Positions 53,895 to 61,971 of a stretch of 64,000 nt of DNA are shown here, in pieces (position 1 is the first letter of the stretch; every line of letters starts with the position of its first letter). The notes beneath the pieces were generated by a model, which saw only the letters and a list, made by a program, of their open reading frames with translations, was not told the DNA's origin and ran no database searches. Both the position numbers and the translations under genes were made by a program. This DNA comes from Halococcoides cellulosivorans. Its GTDB lineage: Archaea > Halobacteriota > Halobacteria > Halobacteriales > Haloarculaceae. The DNA lies in the NCBI RefSeq assembly GCF_003058365.1, contig NZ_CP028858.1:310001-374000 (forward strand). Reading direction: 5' to 3'.

Positions 53895-55580
53895 TCACAC
53901 CGTCTCGAACAGCGCGAGGACGTCCTGGAGGCCGGCCGCGCCGTCGCCGTCGATGTCGAAATACGTCACGAACGCGGTGATGACGCGGTCTTCGGTGTGC
54001 TGGAAGTAGGTGTTCACGTCGGGGAAGTTGATCGTGCCGTCCGCAGAGAGGTCCTCGAAGACGCCGTCGAAGTCGTCGTCCCGCGGGACCGTTCCGTCGA
54101 TCGGTTCGACGGGGAGCGCGCGATCGGCAACGGCAGTCGGTGCGATCGGCGTGTCGGCGGGCGCGGCACTCTCGACCGGCCCGGAGACGTCCGCCGCGGT
54201 CGGGCCGCCGGCCTGCCCCCACCACGAGCCGGTGGTGTTGATCGCCGTCGTGCGCCCGCTCGCCTCGACGACCCGATCCGTCGTCGCGAACTCGCTGGCC
54301 TCGATGTCGATCGACGCCCCACTCGCGCTCCGGACCGTCGGCGCGCTCCCCGTCGAGAGCCACGAGCGACTGACCGAGACCGATCCACTCGCGGGCACGG
54401 CGAGCGCCGCCCGGGTGGCGGTCACGTCGCTGTGGTCGATCCCGACCTGGACGTGTCCCATCGCGTGGACGCCGCGCCAGGCCTCCAGGCTGAGGTCGCT
54501 GGCGTCGAGGGCCGCCCGGGAGGCGTTGACGGCTGTGCGATTCGCCCGGATGCCGGCTCTCGACGCCGAGAACACGCCGTTCGAGAGCGCCAGGCCGTCA
54601 CGACCCGCCGTGACCGAGACCCGCTTCACGCTCGCGTTGGTCGACTCCGCGACGACGCCGTCGGTCCCGGCGTCGATCGCCGTGGCCTCGATCGATGCGT
54701 TGGCGCCGTTGAGGCCGACGCCGACGCTCTCGGCCGTCACGTCACTGCTCGTCAGACTCGCGCCGTTCGCCGTCCAGGCGGCGACGCCGTAGCCCCGGGT
54801 ATCGACGGTCAGATCCGTCAGCGAGGCCGTTCCTGCGATCGTCGTGAGTCCGTCGGCGGGCGAGTAGACCCGAACGGTTTCGACGTTCAGCGAGTCGGCG
54901 CGGACGCCAACCGCCGACCCGTTCGCGACGACGGTACTGTTTCGGATGGAGACGGTCGCTGCCGTCGTGGCGGTGCTCGGTGCGCCCGCCGAGCGACCCG
55001 ACGACATCGCCACGTCGATCCCCCGCCCCTCCGAGTCGATCGTCGTATTCTTGACGGCGAGGTGGCCAGCGGGATACGTCCGGGCGATCCCGTCATCGGT
55101 CGCCCGCAACTCGCTGTTCTCGACGACGACCGGGCCCGTGGCGTTCGTCCCCTCGACGGCGACGCGGGTGTCACCCGCCAGCAGGTCGTCGATTCTGACT
55201 GTGCCCGACGTGTCGACGACGACGGCGGCCTGGGTCGCGCCGATCGCCAGGCCCTCGATGGCGGTCGGGGCCTGTGCGACGACGCCAGCGCCGCCGTCGG
55301 TCGGCCCGCTGCCGGCGATGGTCGCGTTCGGTCCGACGATCCTGACTGGGTCCGTGACGGTGACGTTGCCGGCATAGAGTCCCGATTCGACGTAGACGGT
55401 CCCACCGCTCGGTGCCTGATTCACGCCCTCCTGAATCGTCGTGGCGTTCGCTGCCGAACTGTCTCCGACCACGATGTCGGCCTCTGACGGTGTCACGTCG
55501 GCGGCCGCCCCCGATCCCGCGACGAGTCCGACCCCCAGAACCGTCGCCACCCCGATGAAAAACAGTGTTCTCGCGTTCAT
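53895..55580 (-). CDS. secreted parallel beta-helix protein with dockerin-like C-terminus
   Basis: 561 aa. Sec-type signal (ARTLFFIGVATVLGVGLVAG). Residues ~45-440 show short repeats of turns and strands (VTVTDPVRIVGPNATIAG, VVVENSELRATDDGIA), typical of right-handed parallel beta-helix carbohydrate-binding or lyase proteins; many N-x-S/T sites suggest glycosylation. The C-terminus has two calcium loops, DLSADGTINFPDVNTYF and DIDGDGAAGLQDVLALF, close to those of the 48647-50836 protein. No pectate-lyase active-site pattern recognised. Confidence 0.83.
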   Translation of the reverse strand: MNARTLFFIGVATVLGVGLVAGSGAAADVTPSEADIVVGDSSAANATTIQEGVNQAPSGGTVYVESGLYAGNVTVTDPVRIVGPNATIAGSGPTDGGAGVVAQAPTAIEGLAIGATQAAVVVDTSGTVRIDDLLAGDTRVAVEGTNATGPVVVENSELRATDDGIARTYPAGHLAVKNTTIDSEGRGIDVAMSSGRSAGAPSTATTAATVSIRNSTVVANGSAVGVRADSLNVETVRVYSPADGLTTIAGTASLTDLTVDTRGYGVAAWTANGASLTSSDVTAESVGVGLNGANASIEATAIDAGTDGVVAESTNASVKRVSVTAGRDGLALSNGVFSASRAGIRANRTAVNASRAALDASDLSLEAWRGVHAMGHVQVGIDHSDVTATRAALAVPASGSVSVSRSWLSTGSAPTVRSASGASIDIEASEFATTDRVVEASGRTTAINTTGSWWGQAGGPTAADVSGPVESAAPADTPIAPTAVADRALPVEPIDGTVPRDDDFDGVFEDLSADGTINFPDVNTYFQHTEDRVITAFVTYFDIDGDGAAGLQDVLALFETV

Positions 55581-55605
55581 CCTGGCTTCATTTTAGGGAG
55601 TCGTC

Positions 55606-55619
55606 GTCAATAAAAAGTT
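55606..55619 (-). promoter_or_regulatory. TATA promoter of the beta-helix/dockerin gene
   Basis: Minus-strand CAACTTTTTATTGA about 28-38 bases before the ATG at 55580. Confidence 0.55.
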
Positions 55620-56079
55620 GCGACGATCCACACGAGTTTCGGACCGTTCAATACCCGCAGAGAAGACCGCTGTGTGGGTTTTCGACCGTCAGCTCGCTTC
55701 CGACGAGGTGTGCACTGGAACATAAATAGGGGGTGCCGACCCATCCGGACTCCGTCGGATCGAGGCCGCGTACCTCGACGGCGTGCCGTGCGCCGCAGAG
55801 CGACCGAGCGCACTGGCGGTGTGACACAGTCCCGGAGCACAGACCAGCCGCAGGGAGCGCATCGAGGCGAACTTCGGGGCGAGCGTCGAGTGGCCTGGCC
55901 TCGGGTGATATTCGAAACTCCGAATCAGAGACCGGTCGTTCCGCTCTCCGCCCGGTGTTCGGTCGGCATGCGATCGTCGGAACGCACCACGGCGGGCCCG
56001 ACCGGACGAGGGTCGTCCGGGATGGCGTGCCGAGCCGTCACCGATCCCACGGTAAGCCGTGCTATCTCGTCGCTAAGCT

Positions 56080-56091
56080 GTCTATAGATAA
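56080..56091 (+). promoter_or_regulatory. TATA promoter of the Cys-rich Tat protein
   Basis: GTCTATAGATAA, 25-36 bases before the ATG at 56116. Confidence 0.55.
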
Positions 56092-56115
56092 TGTCGTTCC
56101 CGAGCAGTCCCAGGT

Positions 56116-57210
56116 ATGACGGATTCGAACTCGTCATCCGAAGGGATCGATGATACCGACCGTGGTGTGAACCGACGCACTGTGCTCACGGGAGTGGCCA
56201 CCGGCGCGCTCGCCGGGCTCGGCCTCGTCGGCACTGCCAGTGGACACTGGGTCCGCGGCACGCCGGTCTTCTGTGGTTGTGACCAACTCTGTGTCTGTGT
56301 GGCGGGCAACGCAGACGTGTTGATGGCCCAGGAGACCGACGACGGCGGGTACGACGTCGGATTCGTCGTCGACGGGGGCCGTCTCGACCCCGCCCCGACG
56401 GGGACGCCACACTACAGCGGCGACTTCTGCGTCTCGACTGCCGACGACAACGTTCCCGATGGGAAAATCATCGGCCTCCAGGTGGCGGGCACACGATGGG
56501 TCAACCCCGACCAGTGTGCTCAGGACGCCCTCGACGCAGAACAGCGGCAGTTGGATTCGACCCATCTCCGACCGGCGGGGAACCTCGCCAGTGATTGCGA
56601 GACGCCGCCGTGTGTGGACAGCGAGATCGAGGCCACCTGGGAGGACTGCGAGACCGTCTCGCTGTCGGGGCCCGACGAAAACCTAGAGGAGATCGTGGTG
56701 TACCTGATGCGGTGTTTCGACGATCCCGGGTTGGGCTGTCCCGACGGCGCGCAGGCAACGATCGACGATCCCGAGTTGCCACTGACGCTCGGGCGAGATC
56801 GGTTGGCCGTCGGAGACGAACCGTACCACATCGATGCGGTCGAGTTCGTCGGCGGCGTGCACCCAGACCACATCACGCCACCGGACGACTTCGACTGTGG
56901 CTTCGACCAGGACGACACCGACGCGATCGAGGTTATCTGGACGGACTGTGAGACCGTCTCGCTGTCGGGTCCCGACGAAAACCTAGAGGAGATCGTGGTC
57001 TACCTGATGCGCTGTTTCGACGATCCCGGACTGGGCTGTCCCGACGTTGCGCAGGCAACGATCGACGATCCCGAACTCCCGCTGACGCTCGGGCGAGATC
57101 GGTTGGCCCTCGGTGACGAACCGTACCACATCGTCGCACTCGACTTTATCGGGACCGTCCAGCCGGACGACGCGACGCCACCGGACGACTTCGACTGTCA
57201 CTTCGAGTAG
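56116..57210 (+). CDS. Cys-rich Tat-exported protein with duplicated domain
   Basis: 364 aa. Tat signal NRRTVLTGVATGALAGLG (19-36). Residues ~45-165 form a Cys-rich domain (PVFCGCDQLCVCVAGNAD). Then two nearly identical ~90-residue units (about 174-264 and 274-364), each with ETVSLSGPDENLEEIVVYLM, then RCFDDPGLGCPD, then ELPLTLGRDRLA and DEPYHI. DNA of the two copies is offset by exactly 300 bases. Paired Cys suggest disulfides outside the cell. No family recognised; a surface adhesion or binding role is a guess. Confidence 0.82.
   Translation: MTDSNSSSEGIDDTDRGVNRRTVLTGVATGALAGLGLVGTASGHWVRGTPVFCGCDQLCVCVAGNADVLMAQETDDGGYDVGFVVDGGRLDPAPTGTPHYSGDFCVSTADDNVPDGKIIGLQVAGTRWVNPDQCAQDALDAEQRQLDSTHLRPAGNLASDCETPPCVDSEIEATWEDCETVSLSGPDENLEEIVVYLMRCFDDPGLGCPDGAQATIDDPELPLTLGRDRLAVGDEPYHIDAVEFVGGVHPDHITPPDDFDCGFDQDDTDAIEVIWTDCETVSLSGPDENLEEIVVYLMRCFDDPGLGCPDVAQATIDDPELPLTLGRDRLALGDEPYHIVALDFIGTVQPDDATPPDDFDCHFE
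56638..57207 (+). repeat. 300-base in-frame tandem duplication
   Basis: Copy 1 (56638-56937) and copy 2 (56938-57207) align without gaps at a constant offset of 300 bases; long stretches are identical, with scattered, mostly silent, changes. Recent duplication or gene conversion within the Cys-rich protein. Confidence 0.9.
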
Positions 57211-57298
57211 ACGCCGGGGACGGACCGTAGGCCTTCGGACGGCAGGGTGTCGGGCCCGGCAGTTTTCGCTTGCTGACTTCTCGACTCTCTTCTGGGCA

Positions 57299-57682
57299 CT
57301 ACTCGCGCTCGTTGCCTTCTTCGATCGGAATGCGGTCGTCGGTCACGTCGTCGAACGCCTGGTCCGAGGAGACGATGGGATCGTCACCCGCGAACGCGAG
57401 GTGATAGGCGTCGAACGCGGTGAGGCCGTACTCGTCCATGTAGTCCGCGGCCTGGAACAGGACTGACACGTCCGCGTCGACCGTCGCGATTTCGAGGGCG
57501 TAGCTCAGCGCTGCCATCCGATCGAACTCGAACCGATCCGAGACCATCAACAGTTCCAGCAGCGTCGCCCGAGAGGAATAGAGTTCTCCCTCATACTCGG
57601 CAGCGATCGCGGCGGCCCGCTCCCCCAGCCAGTCGTCGTCTTCCACCAGCGCGATGAAAAAGTCCGTGTCGGCGTCAATCAT
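57299..57682 (-). CDS. vapC: PIN-domain ribonuclease toxin (VapC-like)
   Basis: 127 aa. The PIN acidic residues are all present: D3 (MIDADTD), E43 (LLELLM), D91 (FDAYHLA) and D107 (SSDQAF). In VapC toxins these bind Mg2+ and cut tRNA or rRNA. ATG at 57682 overlaps the stop of the upstream AbrB-type antitoxin frame (TGATG); GTG at 57685 is an alternative. The toxin looks intact while its antitoxin gene is frameshifted. Confidence 0.85.
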   Translation of the reverse strand: MIDADTDFFIALVEDDDWLGERAAAIAAEYEGELYSSRATLLELLMVSDRFEFDRMAALSYALEIATVDADVSVLFQAADYMDEYGLTAFDAYHLAFAGDDPIVSSDQAFDDVTDDRIPIEEGNERE

Positions 57683-57943
57683 CACTCGTCGGACTCGGTG
57701 GCCTCGTCCAGGGCCTCTGATCTCGCCGCCTCACGGGCCTCGCCAGTGATTTCCGCGATCGATCTGTCGTCGAAGGCGTCACCGACGGCGTCGCGAAGCC
57801 CCCCGATCGGGTCGTCCGCGATGGGGATCAGTTCGACGCGATCGGCGAGTGTCGAGGACGTAGCGGTCGCCGTGGCGTTCTCGAATCCCGCTGGGGATGA
57901 CGATCCGTCCCCGATCGTCGGTGGAGACGGTCTTGCTCATCAT
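57682..57943 (-). pseudogene. vapB: frameshifted AbrB/VapB-type antitoxin
   Basis: The first frame gives SKTVSTDDRGRIVIPSGIRE, then RHGDRYV, the N-terminal swapped-hairpin DNA-binding domain. It then turns into Arg-rich nonsense and stops. From ~57850 another frame continues as LADRVELIPIADDPIGGLRD, then AVGDAFDDRSIAEITGEARE and a helix ending TESDE, with its stop overlapping vapC. The junction (57845-57862) has one base too many or two too few. TATA-like CATTTTGTG (57967-57975, minus) precedes the ATG. Real mutation, sequencing error or programmed shift are all possible. Confidence 0.8.
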
Positions 57944-58243
57944 GTCCGAGCGTATGCGAGACGACACAAAATGATTCCCGTGATATGGTTGAGAGCCCCC
58001 TTTACTTCTCTCGGAGGATTTTATTTTGCGTAAGGGAGCGGTGGGCCAGTGAATGCCTGCATAGAATGGGCCTATGGGTCTTCACTGGAGGCCCTCGGAA
58101 ATGTCTGCACCCTCTGATGATTGGGTTGGATTCTGGAGCAGCGTCGACAACAGGATACAGATATCTCTCGGAGATTTGGATGATAGAACCGTAATGGGGG
58201 ACCGTGTTTGTTTTCGTAGGGTGGTCCCGGCCCCTTCTGCTCA
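57944..58243. other. 300-base AT-rich spacer with inverted repeat
   Basis: No convincing gene. CCAGTGAA (58046-58053) and TTCACTGG (58081-58088) are perfect complements, extended by GGGCC/GGCCC with one bulge, and an inner CATAG/CTATG can pair. This is the left border of the restriction-modification locus. Confidence 0.5.
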
Positions 58244-58357
58244 CTATTTCGAACTGACGTACACGAACGCAGCGATTGCGCCGAGGCCGAGCAGTAGTTC
58301 TCTGTCGGTAACCTTGCCATCTTTCACGATGGCGCTGATAGTTTGACCTATCATCAT
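58244..58357 (-). CDS. 37-aa membrane microprotein
   Basis: Reads MMIGQTISAIVKDGKVTDRE followed by LLLGLGAIAAFVYVSSK: a short charged N-terminal part and one membrane helix with a Lys end. A clear TATA box (58379-58386) is 22-29 bases upstream of the ATG, the best spacing in this part of the window, so the transcript would be leaderless. Divergent from hsdM, with the two promoters side by side. Unknown function; could be a small toxin, an anti-restriction or a regulatory peptide. Confidence 0.6.
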   Translation of the reverse strand: MMIGQTISAIVKDGKVTDRELLLGLGAIAAFVYVSSK

Positions 58358-58376
58358 TCGATCGTACCACACCTAT

Positions 58377-58404
58377 CGTTATAAATGTTACGTGATATTA
58401 ATTT
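58377..58404. promoter_or_regulatory. divergent promoters of the microprotein and hsdM
   Basis: Minus strand: AACATTTATAACG (58377-58389) for the microprotein. Plus strand: GATATTAATTT (58394-58404), 22-32 bases before an ATG at 58426 that is in frame with hsdM. The two TATA elements are only ~10 bases apart, so the two genes may compete for transcription. Confidence 0.6.
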
Positions 58405-58500
58405 CGGGGACTTCGAGTTAGTATAATGGAGTGGGGGTCAGCATTTCAACCATCGCGCTCCATCGCAGAGCATAACCTCCCTCCATTGCACTCTCGTGGT

Positions 58501-60003
58501 ATGCCCCTCTCTTTGCCCGACCTTGAAACGCACCTCTTCAAGTGCGCCGACATTATCCGCGATGCCGTCGATCCGACCGACTACAAGGAGTACATTCTCC
58601 CGCTCGTCTACTACAAATCGATCTCCGACGAGTTCGAGACTCAGTACGCGGCCAACGTCGAGGAGTACGGCGAGGAGTTCGCCCGGCGGAGCAACCTCTA
58701 CGATATTCCCGTCATTCCCGAGGGCTATCTGTGGGACGACGTTCGCGCCGTCTCGGACAACGTCGATCAGGCGCTGAACGACGCGTTCGACGCGCTCACC
58801 GAGGAGAACCCCGAACTCACGGGGGTCTTCCGCGCAGACTACATCGACGCAGACGCGCTCGACGACGACCGGCTTGGAAAACTCGTCGAACACCTCACGA
58901 CGTACGATCTCGACCGCGAGAGCGTGCCGCCGGACATGCTCGGGGAGGCGTACATGGATCTGGTGCGGCACTTCGCGGAGGAGGAAGGCAAATCGGGCGG
59001 GCAGTTCTTCACGCCGCCGCACATCGTCAACCTCTGCGTTCGCCTCGTGGACGAGTTCGAGGACGGCATGACGTTCCACGACCCGACCGTTGGCTCGGGC
59101 GGGATGCTCATCGAGGCCGCCCGCTACTACCGCGAACAGCAGGGCGGCGACCCGACGAAGCTGACGTTCACCGGGCAGGAAATCAACCCCGACATCGCCG
59201 CGATCGCGAAGATGAACCTCTCCATTCACGGCCTGGATGGCGAGATCGAGCGCGAGGACTCACTGTCGAGTCCGGCGTTCACCGACGAGGACACCAGCGA
59301 CCTCACGCGCTTCGATCGCGTCCTCGCCAACTTCCCGTTCTCGGCGGACTGGGCGAAAAGCGACCTCCAGGACGACGCCTTTGGCCGGTTCGACTGGCAC
59401 GAGAAACTCCCGCGTGCCGACCGGGGCGACTACGCCTTTATCATGCACATGGCGGAGCAACTCAAGCGGCCCGAGCGCGACGGGGTGGGCGGCAAGGCCG
59501 CGATCGTCATTCCCCACGGCGTCCTCTTCCGCAAACACGAGTCCCGGTATCGGGAGCCAATGCTCGAAAACGATCTGGTGGAGGCCATCGTCGGGTTGCC
59601 CGAGAACCTGTTCCAGAACAACTCGATTCCCTCCGCCGTCCTCGTGTTGAACGCGGACAAGCCCGCCGAGCGCGAGGGCGAGGTGCAGTTCATCCACGCC
59701 GCCGACGAGGACTTTTACGAGGAACTCTCGAACCAGAACGAACTCACCGACGACGGCCTCGACCACATCGTCGCAAATTTCCGCGAGTGGGCGACCGAGG
59801 AGCGCGTGAGTCGAACGGTGTCGATCGAGGAGATTCGGGAGAACGACTACAACCTCAACATCGCGCTGTACGTCGATACGACGGAGCCAGAGGAGGACAT
59901 CGACGTGGTGGAAGAACTGGCGACGTTGCGCGAGTTGCAGGCCGAGCGGAGCGAGATCGAGGCGACGATGACCGAGCACATGGAGGCGTTGAACTATGAG
60001 TGA
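58501..60003 (+). CDS. hsdM: type I restriction-modification system, methylase subunit HsdM
   Basis: 500 aa N6-adenine methylase. N-terminal HsdM helical domain (LETHLFKCADIIRDAVDPTD), SAM motif HDPTVGSGGMLIEAARYY, catalytic motif NFPFS (N-x-P-F type), and C-terminal NYNLNIALYVD-like end contacting HsdS. The conserved start is the ATG at 58501; an in-frame ATG at 58426, placed ideally for the TATA box at 58394, would add 25 unconserved residues. Overlaps hsdS by eight bases. Confidence 0.93.
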   Translation: MPLSLPDLETHLFKCADIIRDAVDPTDYKEYILPLVYYKSISDEFETQYAANVEEYGEEFARRSNLYDIPVIPEGYLWDDVRAVSDNVDQALNDAFDALTEENPELTGVFRADYIDADALDDDRLGKLVEHLTTYDLDRESVPPDMLGEAYMDLVRHFAEEEGKSGGQFFTPPHIVNLCVRLVDEFEDGMTFHDPTVGSGGMLIEAARYYREQQGGDPTKLTFTGQEINPDIAAIAKMNLSIHGLDGEIEREDSLSSPAFTDEDTSDLTRFDRVLANFPFSADWAKSDLQDDAFGRFDWHEKLPRADRGDYAFIMHMAEQLKRPERDGVGGKAAIVIPHGVLFRKHESRYREPMLENDLVEAIVGLPENLFQNNSIPSAVLVLNADKPAEREGEVQFIHAADEDFYEELSNQNELTDDGLDHIVANFREWATEERVSRTVSIEEIRENDYNLNIALYVDTTEPEEDIDVVEELATLRELQAERSEIEATMTEHMEALNYE

Positions 60004-61306
60004 GGAGGCGACGCTGGGGGAGTTTGCTCAGGGGGATGAGAGCGATAACCAGGAACAGGAGTGGAGGAACGTCCAACTCCACGAGATAGCATATAAACGG
60101 TCTGATAACATTGACCCACAGGAGGTAGCGTTAGAGAAACACGTAGGGTTGGAGCATATTGACCCGAACAGGCCCGATCCTGATTGGGAGTCTCTTGATG
60201 ACCTATCGAGTACTAAGCGCCGATTTGAGGCCGGAGATATTCTCTTTGCAAAACTCCGTCCAAATCTTGAGAAATCGGCACAACCTGATTTTGAGGGCGT
60301 CGCGTCTACCGATATTTTCCCTATTGTGGCGGAGTCCAATGTAAACTCAAAGTGGTTACTGTATCGCCTAAGTTCAAAGCCTGCGTATGACTACGCTCGG
60401 CGTACTTCAGCGGGGACGCGGATGCCGCGAACGTCGTGGAATCTGTTCTGTAACTTTGGTTTCGACCTTCCACCACTCCCCGAACAGCGCAAAATCGCCA
60501 CCGTACTCTACACGGTTGACCGGGCGATTGAGAAGACTGAGGAAATCAAATCCCAGATAGAACGCATCCGCGATGGTGTCCGGCAAGACGCATTTTCTCG
60601 TGGTATTCAGGAGTCTGGGATAGAGCGATCAGATGACGGTTTGAAAGAAACATATCTCGGATCTGTGCCAAATGATTGGCAGTTGCGACGCGTTGACGAG
60701 GTCTGCTCTCACGTAGTCGATTGCCCCCATTCAACCCCGGACTATTCGGAGCACGGAACCCCGGTCGTTCGCACTTCCGAGATCGAAGATGGTCGTTATT
60801 ATCCAGACGAATCTCCACGAGTGGATGAAGAAGGGTATCAGAAGCGAGTTTCTCGGCTGGAGCCGAAACCGGGGGATGTAGTTTTCACTCGTGAGGCACC
60901 TATTGGTGAAGCCTTCAAAATATCTGAAGGTATGAAACTATGTCTTGGTCAGCGGTTGATGCACCTCCGACCCGAAAATGGCGTTCTAGATGCTGATTTC
61001 CTCGTTGAACTGCTGTATTCTGATATGATGCAGAGTTGGTTTGAACGATCTGCACGAGGGAGTACAAGCACTCACGTCAATGTGGGAGATATTGAAAGTA
61101 TGGAAATTCCAGTACCACCGATCGAGGAACAGCATCGTATCGTGGACATTCTCGGTGGTTTTCGTGAACAACTGGATTCAGAACGCAATCTCTTGAGTAG
61201 ATACGAGCGCCTCAAACGCGGCCTTATGCAAGACCTGCTCTCCGGCGCGGTTAGAACCACGAACACCGACATCGAGGTGCCCGACGACATCGCCCAGCAC
61301 GGCTAA
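59996..61306 (+). CDS. hsdS: type I restriction-modification system, specificity subunit HsdS
   Basis: 436 aa with two target-recognition domains. TRD1 ~20-165 ends in FDLPPLPEQRKIATVLYTVD, then a long helix; TRD2 ~225-385 ends in IPVPPIEEQHRIVDILGGF, then the second helix. The two helices form the spacer that sets the gap in the bipartite site. Both TRDs are AT-rich compared with the flanking helices, a sign of exchange of recognition modules. The stop overlaps the next start (TAATG). Confidence 0.93.
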   Translation: MSEEATLGEFAQGDESDNQEQEWRNVQLHEIAYKRSDNIDPQEVALEKHVGLEHIDPNRPDPDWESLDDLSSTKRRFEAGDILFAKLRPNLEKSAQPDFEGVASTDIFPIVAESNVNSKWLLYRLSSKPAYDYARRTSAGTRMPRTSWNLFCNFGFDLPPLPEQRKIATVLYTVDRAIEKTEEIKSQIERIRDGVRQDAFSRGIQESGIERSDDGLKETYLGSVPNDWQLRRVDEVCSHVVDCPHSTPDYSEHGTPVVRTSEIEDGRYYPDESPRVDEEGYQKRVSRLEPKPGDVVFTREAPIGEAFKISEGMKLCLGQRLMHLRPENGVLDADFLVELLYSDMMQSWFERSARGSTSTHVNVGDIESMEIPVPPIEEQHRIVDILGGFREQLDSERNLLSRYERLKRGLMQDLLSGAVRTTNTDIEVPDDIAQHG

Positions 61307-61971
61307 TGTACCGCCTTGCGATCAAAGAGTCGGCCCGCGAGGCGAACGACGCCGTCGCGGACCTCGTCGCTGACCGTGGCGATGTCCTCGACTGCGAGTC
61401 CGAAGGGGCGGCCCAGGCCCTCGCGGAGCGGGTCAGTGCCGCCGGGGAGCGCGTCCGTGTGCAGGCCGCCGCGCCGCAGGACTCGAGCGACGCGGACGGC
61501 TATCTCATCCGGCACCCGCGGCGGTACGTGTCCGACCCGAAGCCCTCGGACACGACCGGGCTGACCTTCGACGTGGGCGCGAACCAGTACGGCGCACTTG
61601 GGGAGGCGCTCGTCTGCGGTACGTCCGGGCTGGCTCGGGGCATCAAGCACGTCCTGCGCAACGAACTCGACGACGTGATCGACGAGCGCCACTACCTGTA
61701 CGGGATTCCAGACCCCTACATCACGGACGACCTCGACGCGGACGTGTCCTGGTCGCCCGATCTGCTGGTGCTGGTCGGGTCAGAGTATCAGGATAATCCT
61801 GTAGCGATGTACTACTGCGAGATCAAGACCGGCGACGCGTCCTTTCAGCGCACTCAAGCGGACGATATGCAGGCCGTCGCTCGGGAGTACGGCGTGCTGA
61901 AGATCAGGGTCATCGTCGAGGCCCTGCCCGACGAGTACACGCTTGAAGTCTCCGAAGTTCAGGCCGATTGA
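61306..61971 (+). CDS. PD-(D/E)XK nuclease-like accessory protein inside the type I RM operon
   Basis: 221 aa; not one of the three standard Hsd subunits. The C-terminal half fits a PD-(D/E)XK fold: acidic E100 in a helix (GALGEALV), D152 in WSPDLLVLVG, E172 and K174 in YYCEIKTGDASF, and Gln in QRTQADDM after it. The N-terminal ~90 residues (LAIKESAREANDAVADLVAD) are helical. Start overlaps the hsdS stop, so it is made with the methylase and specificity subunits. GC-rich, unlike hsdS. May cut, guide or restrain HsdR; function unproved. Confidence 0.78.
   Translation: MYRLAIKESAREANDAVADLVADRGDVLDCESEGAAQALAERVSAAGERVRVQAAAPQDSSDADGYLIRHPRRYVSDPKPSDTTGLTFDVGANQYGALGEALVCGTSGLARGIKHVLRNELDDVIDERHYLYGIPDPYITDDLDADVSWSPDLLVLVGSEYQDNPVAMYYCEIKTGDASFQRTQADDMQAVAREYGVLKIRVIVEALPDEYTLEVSEVQAD

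Larger units (their letters stand above)
55581..56115. other. 535-base intergenic region
   Basis: Contains divergent promoters at its two ends (55606-55619 minus; 56080-56091 plus, TCTATAGATAAT) and a further TATA-like CATAAATAGG at 55721-55730 on the plus strand that precedes no credible protein gene. Open frames here are Arg/Ser-rich shadows. A non-coding RNA starting near 55750 is possible but unproved. Confidence 0.45.

Noticed and set aside
55674-56119. Plus-strand frames in the long spacer before the Cys-rich protein
   Set aside because: Arg/Ser-rich compositions in several frames at once and no conserved motif; treated as non-coding.
58002-58370. A 122-codon minus-strand frame before hsdM
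   Set aside because: Low-complexity Arg/Pro/His sequence; the 37-aa frame on the same strand has the promoter and membrane helix, so it was preferred.
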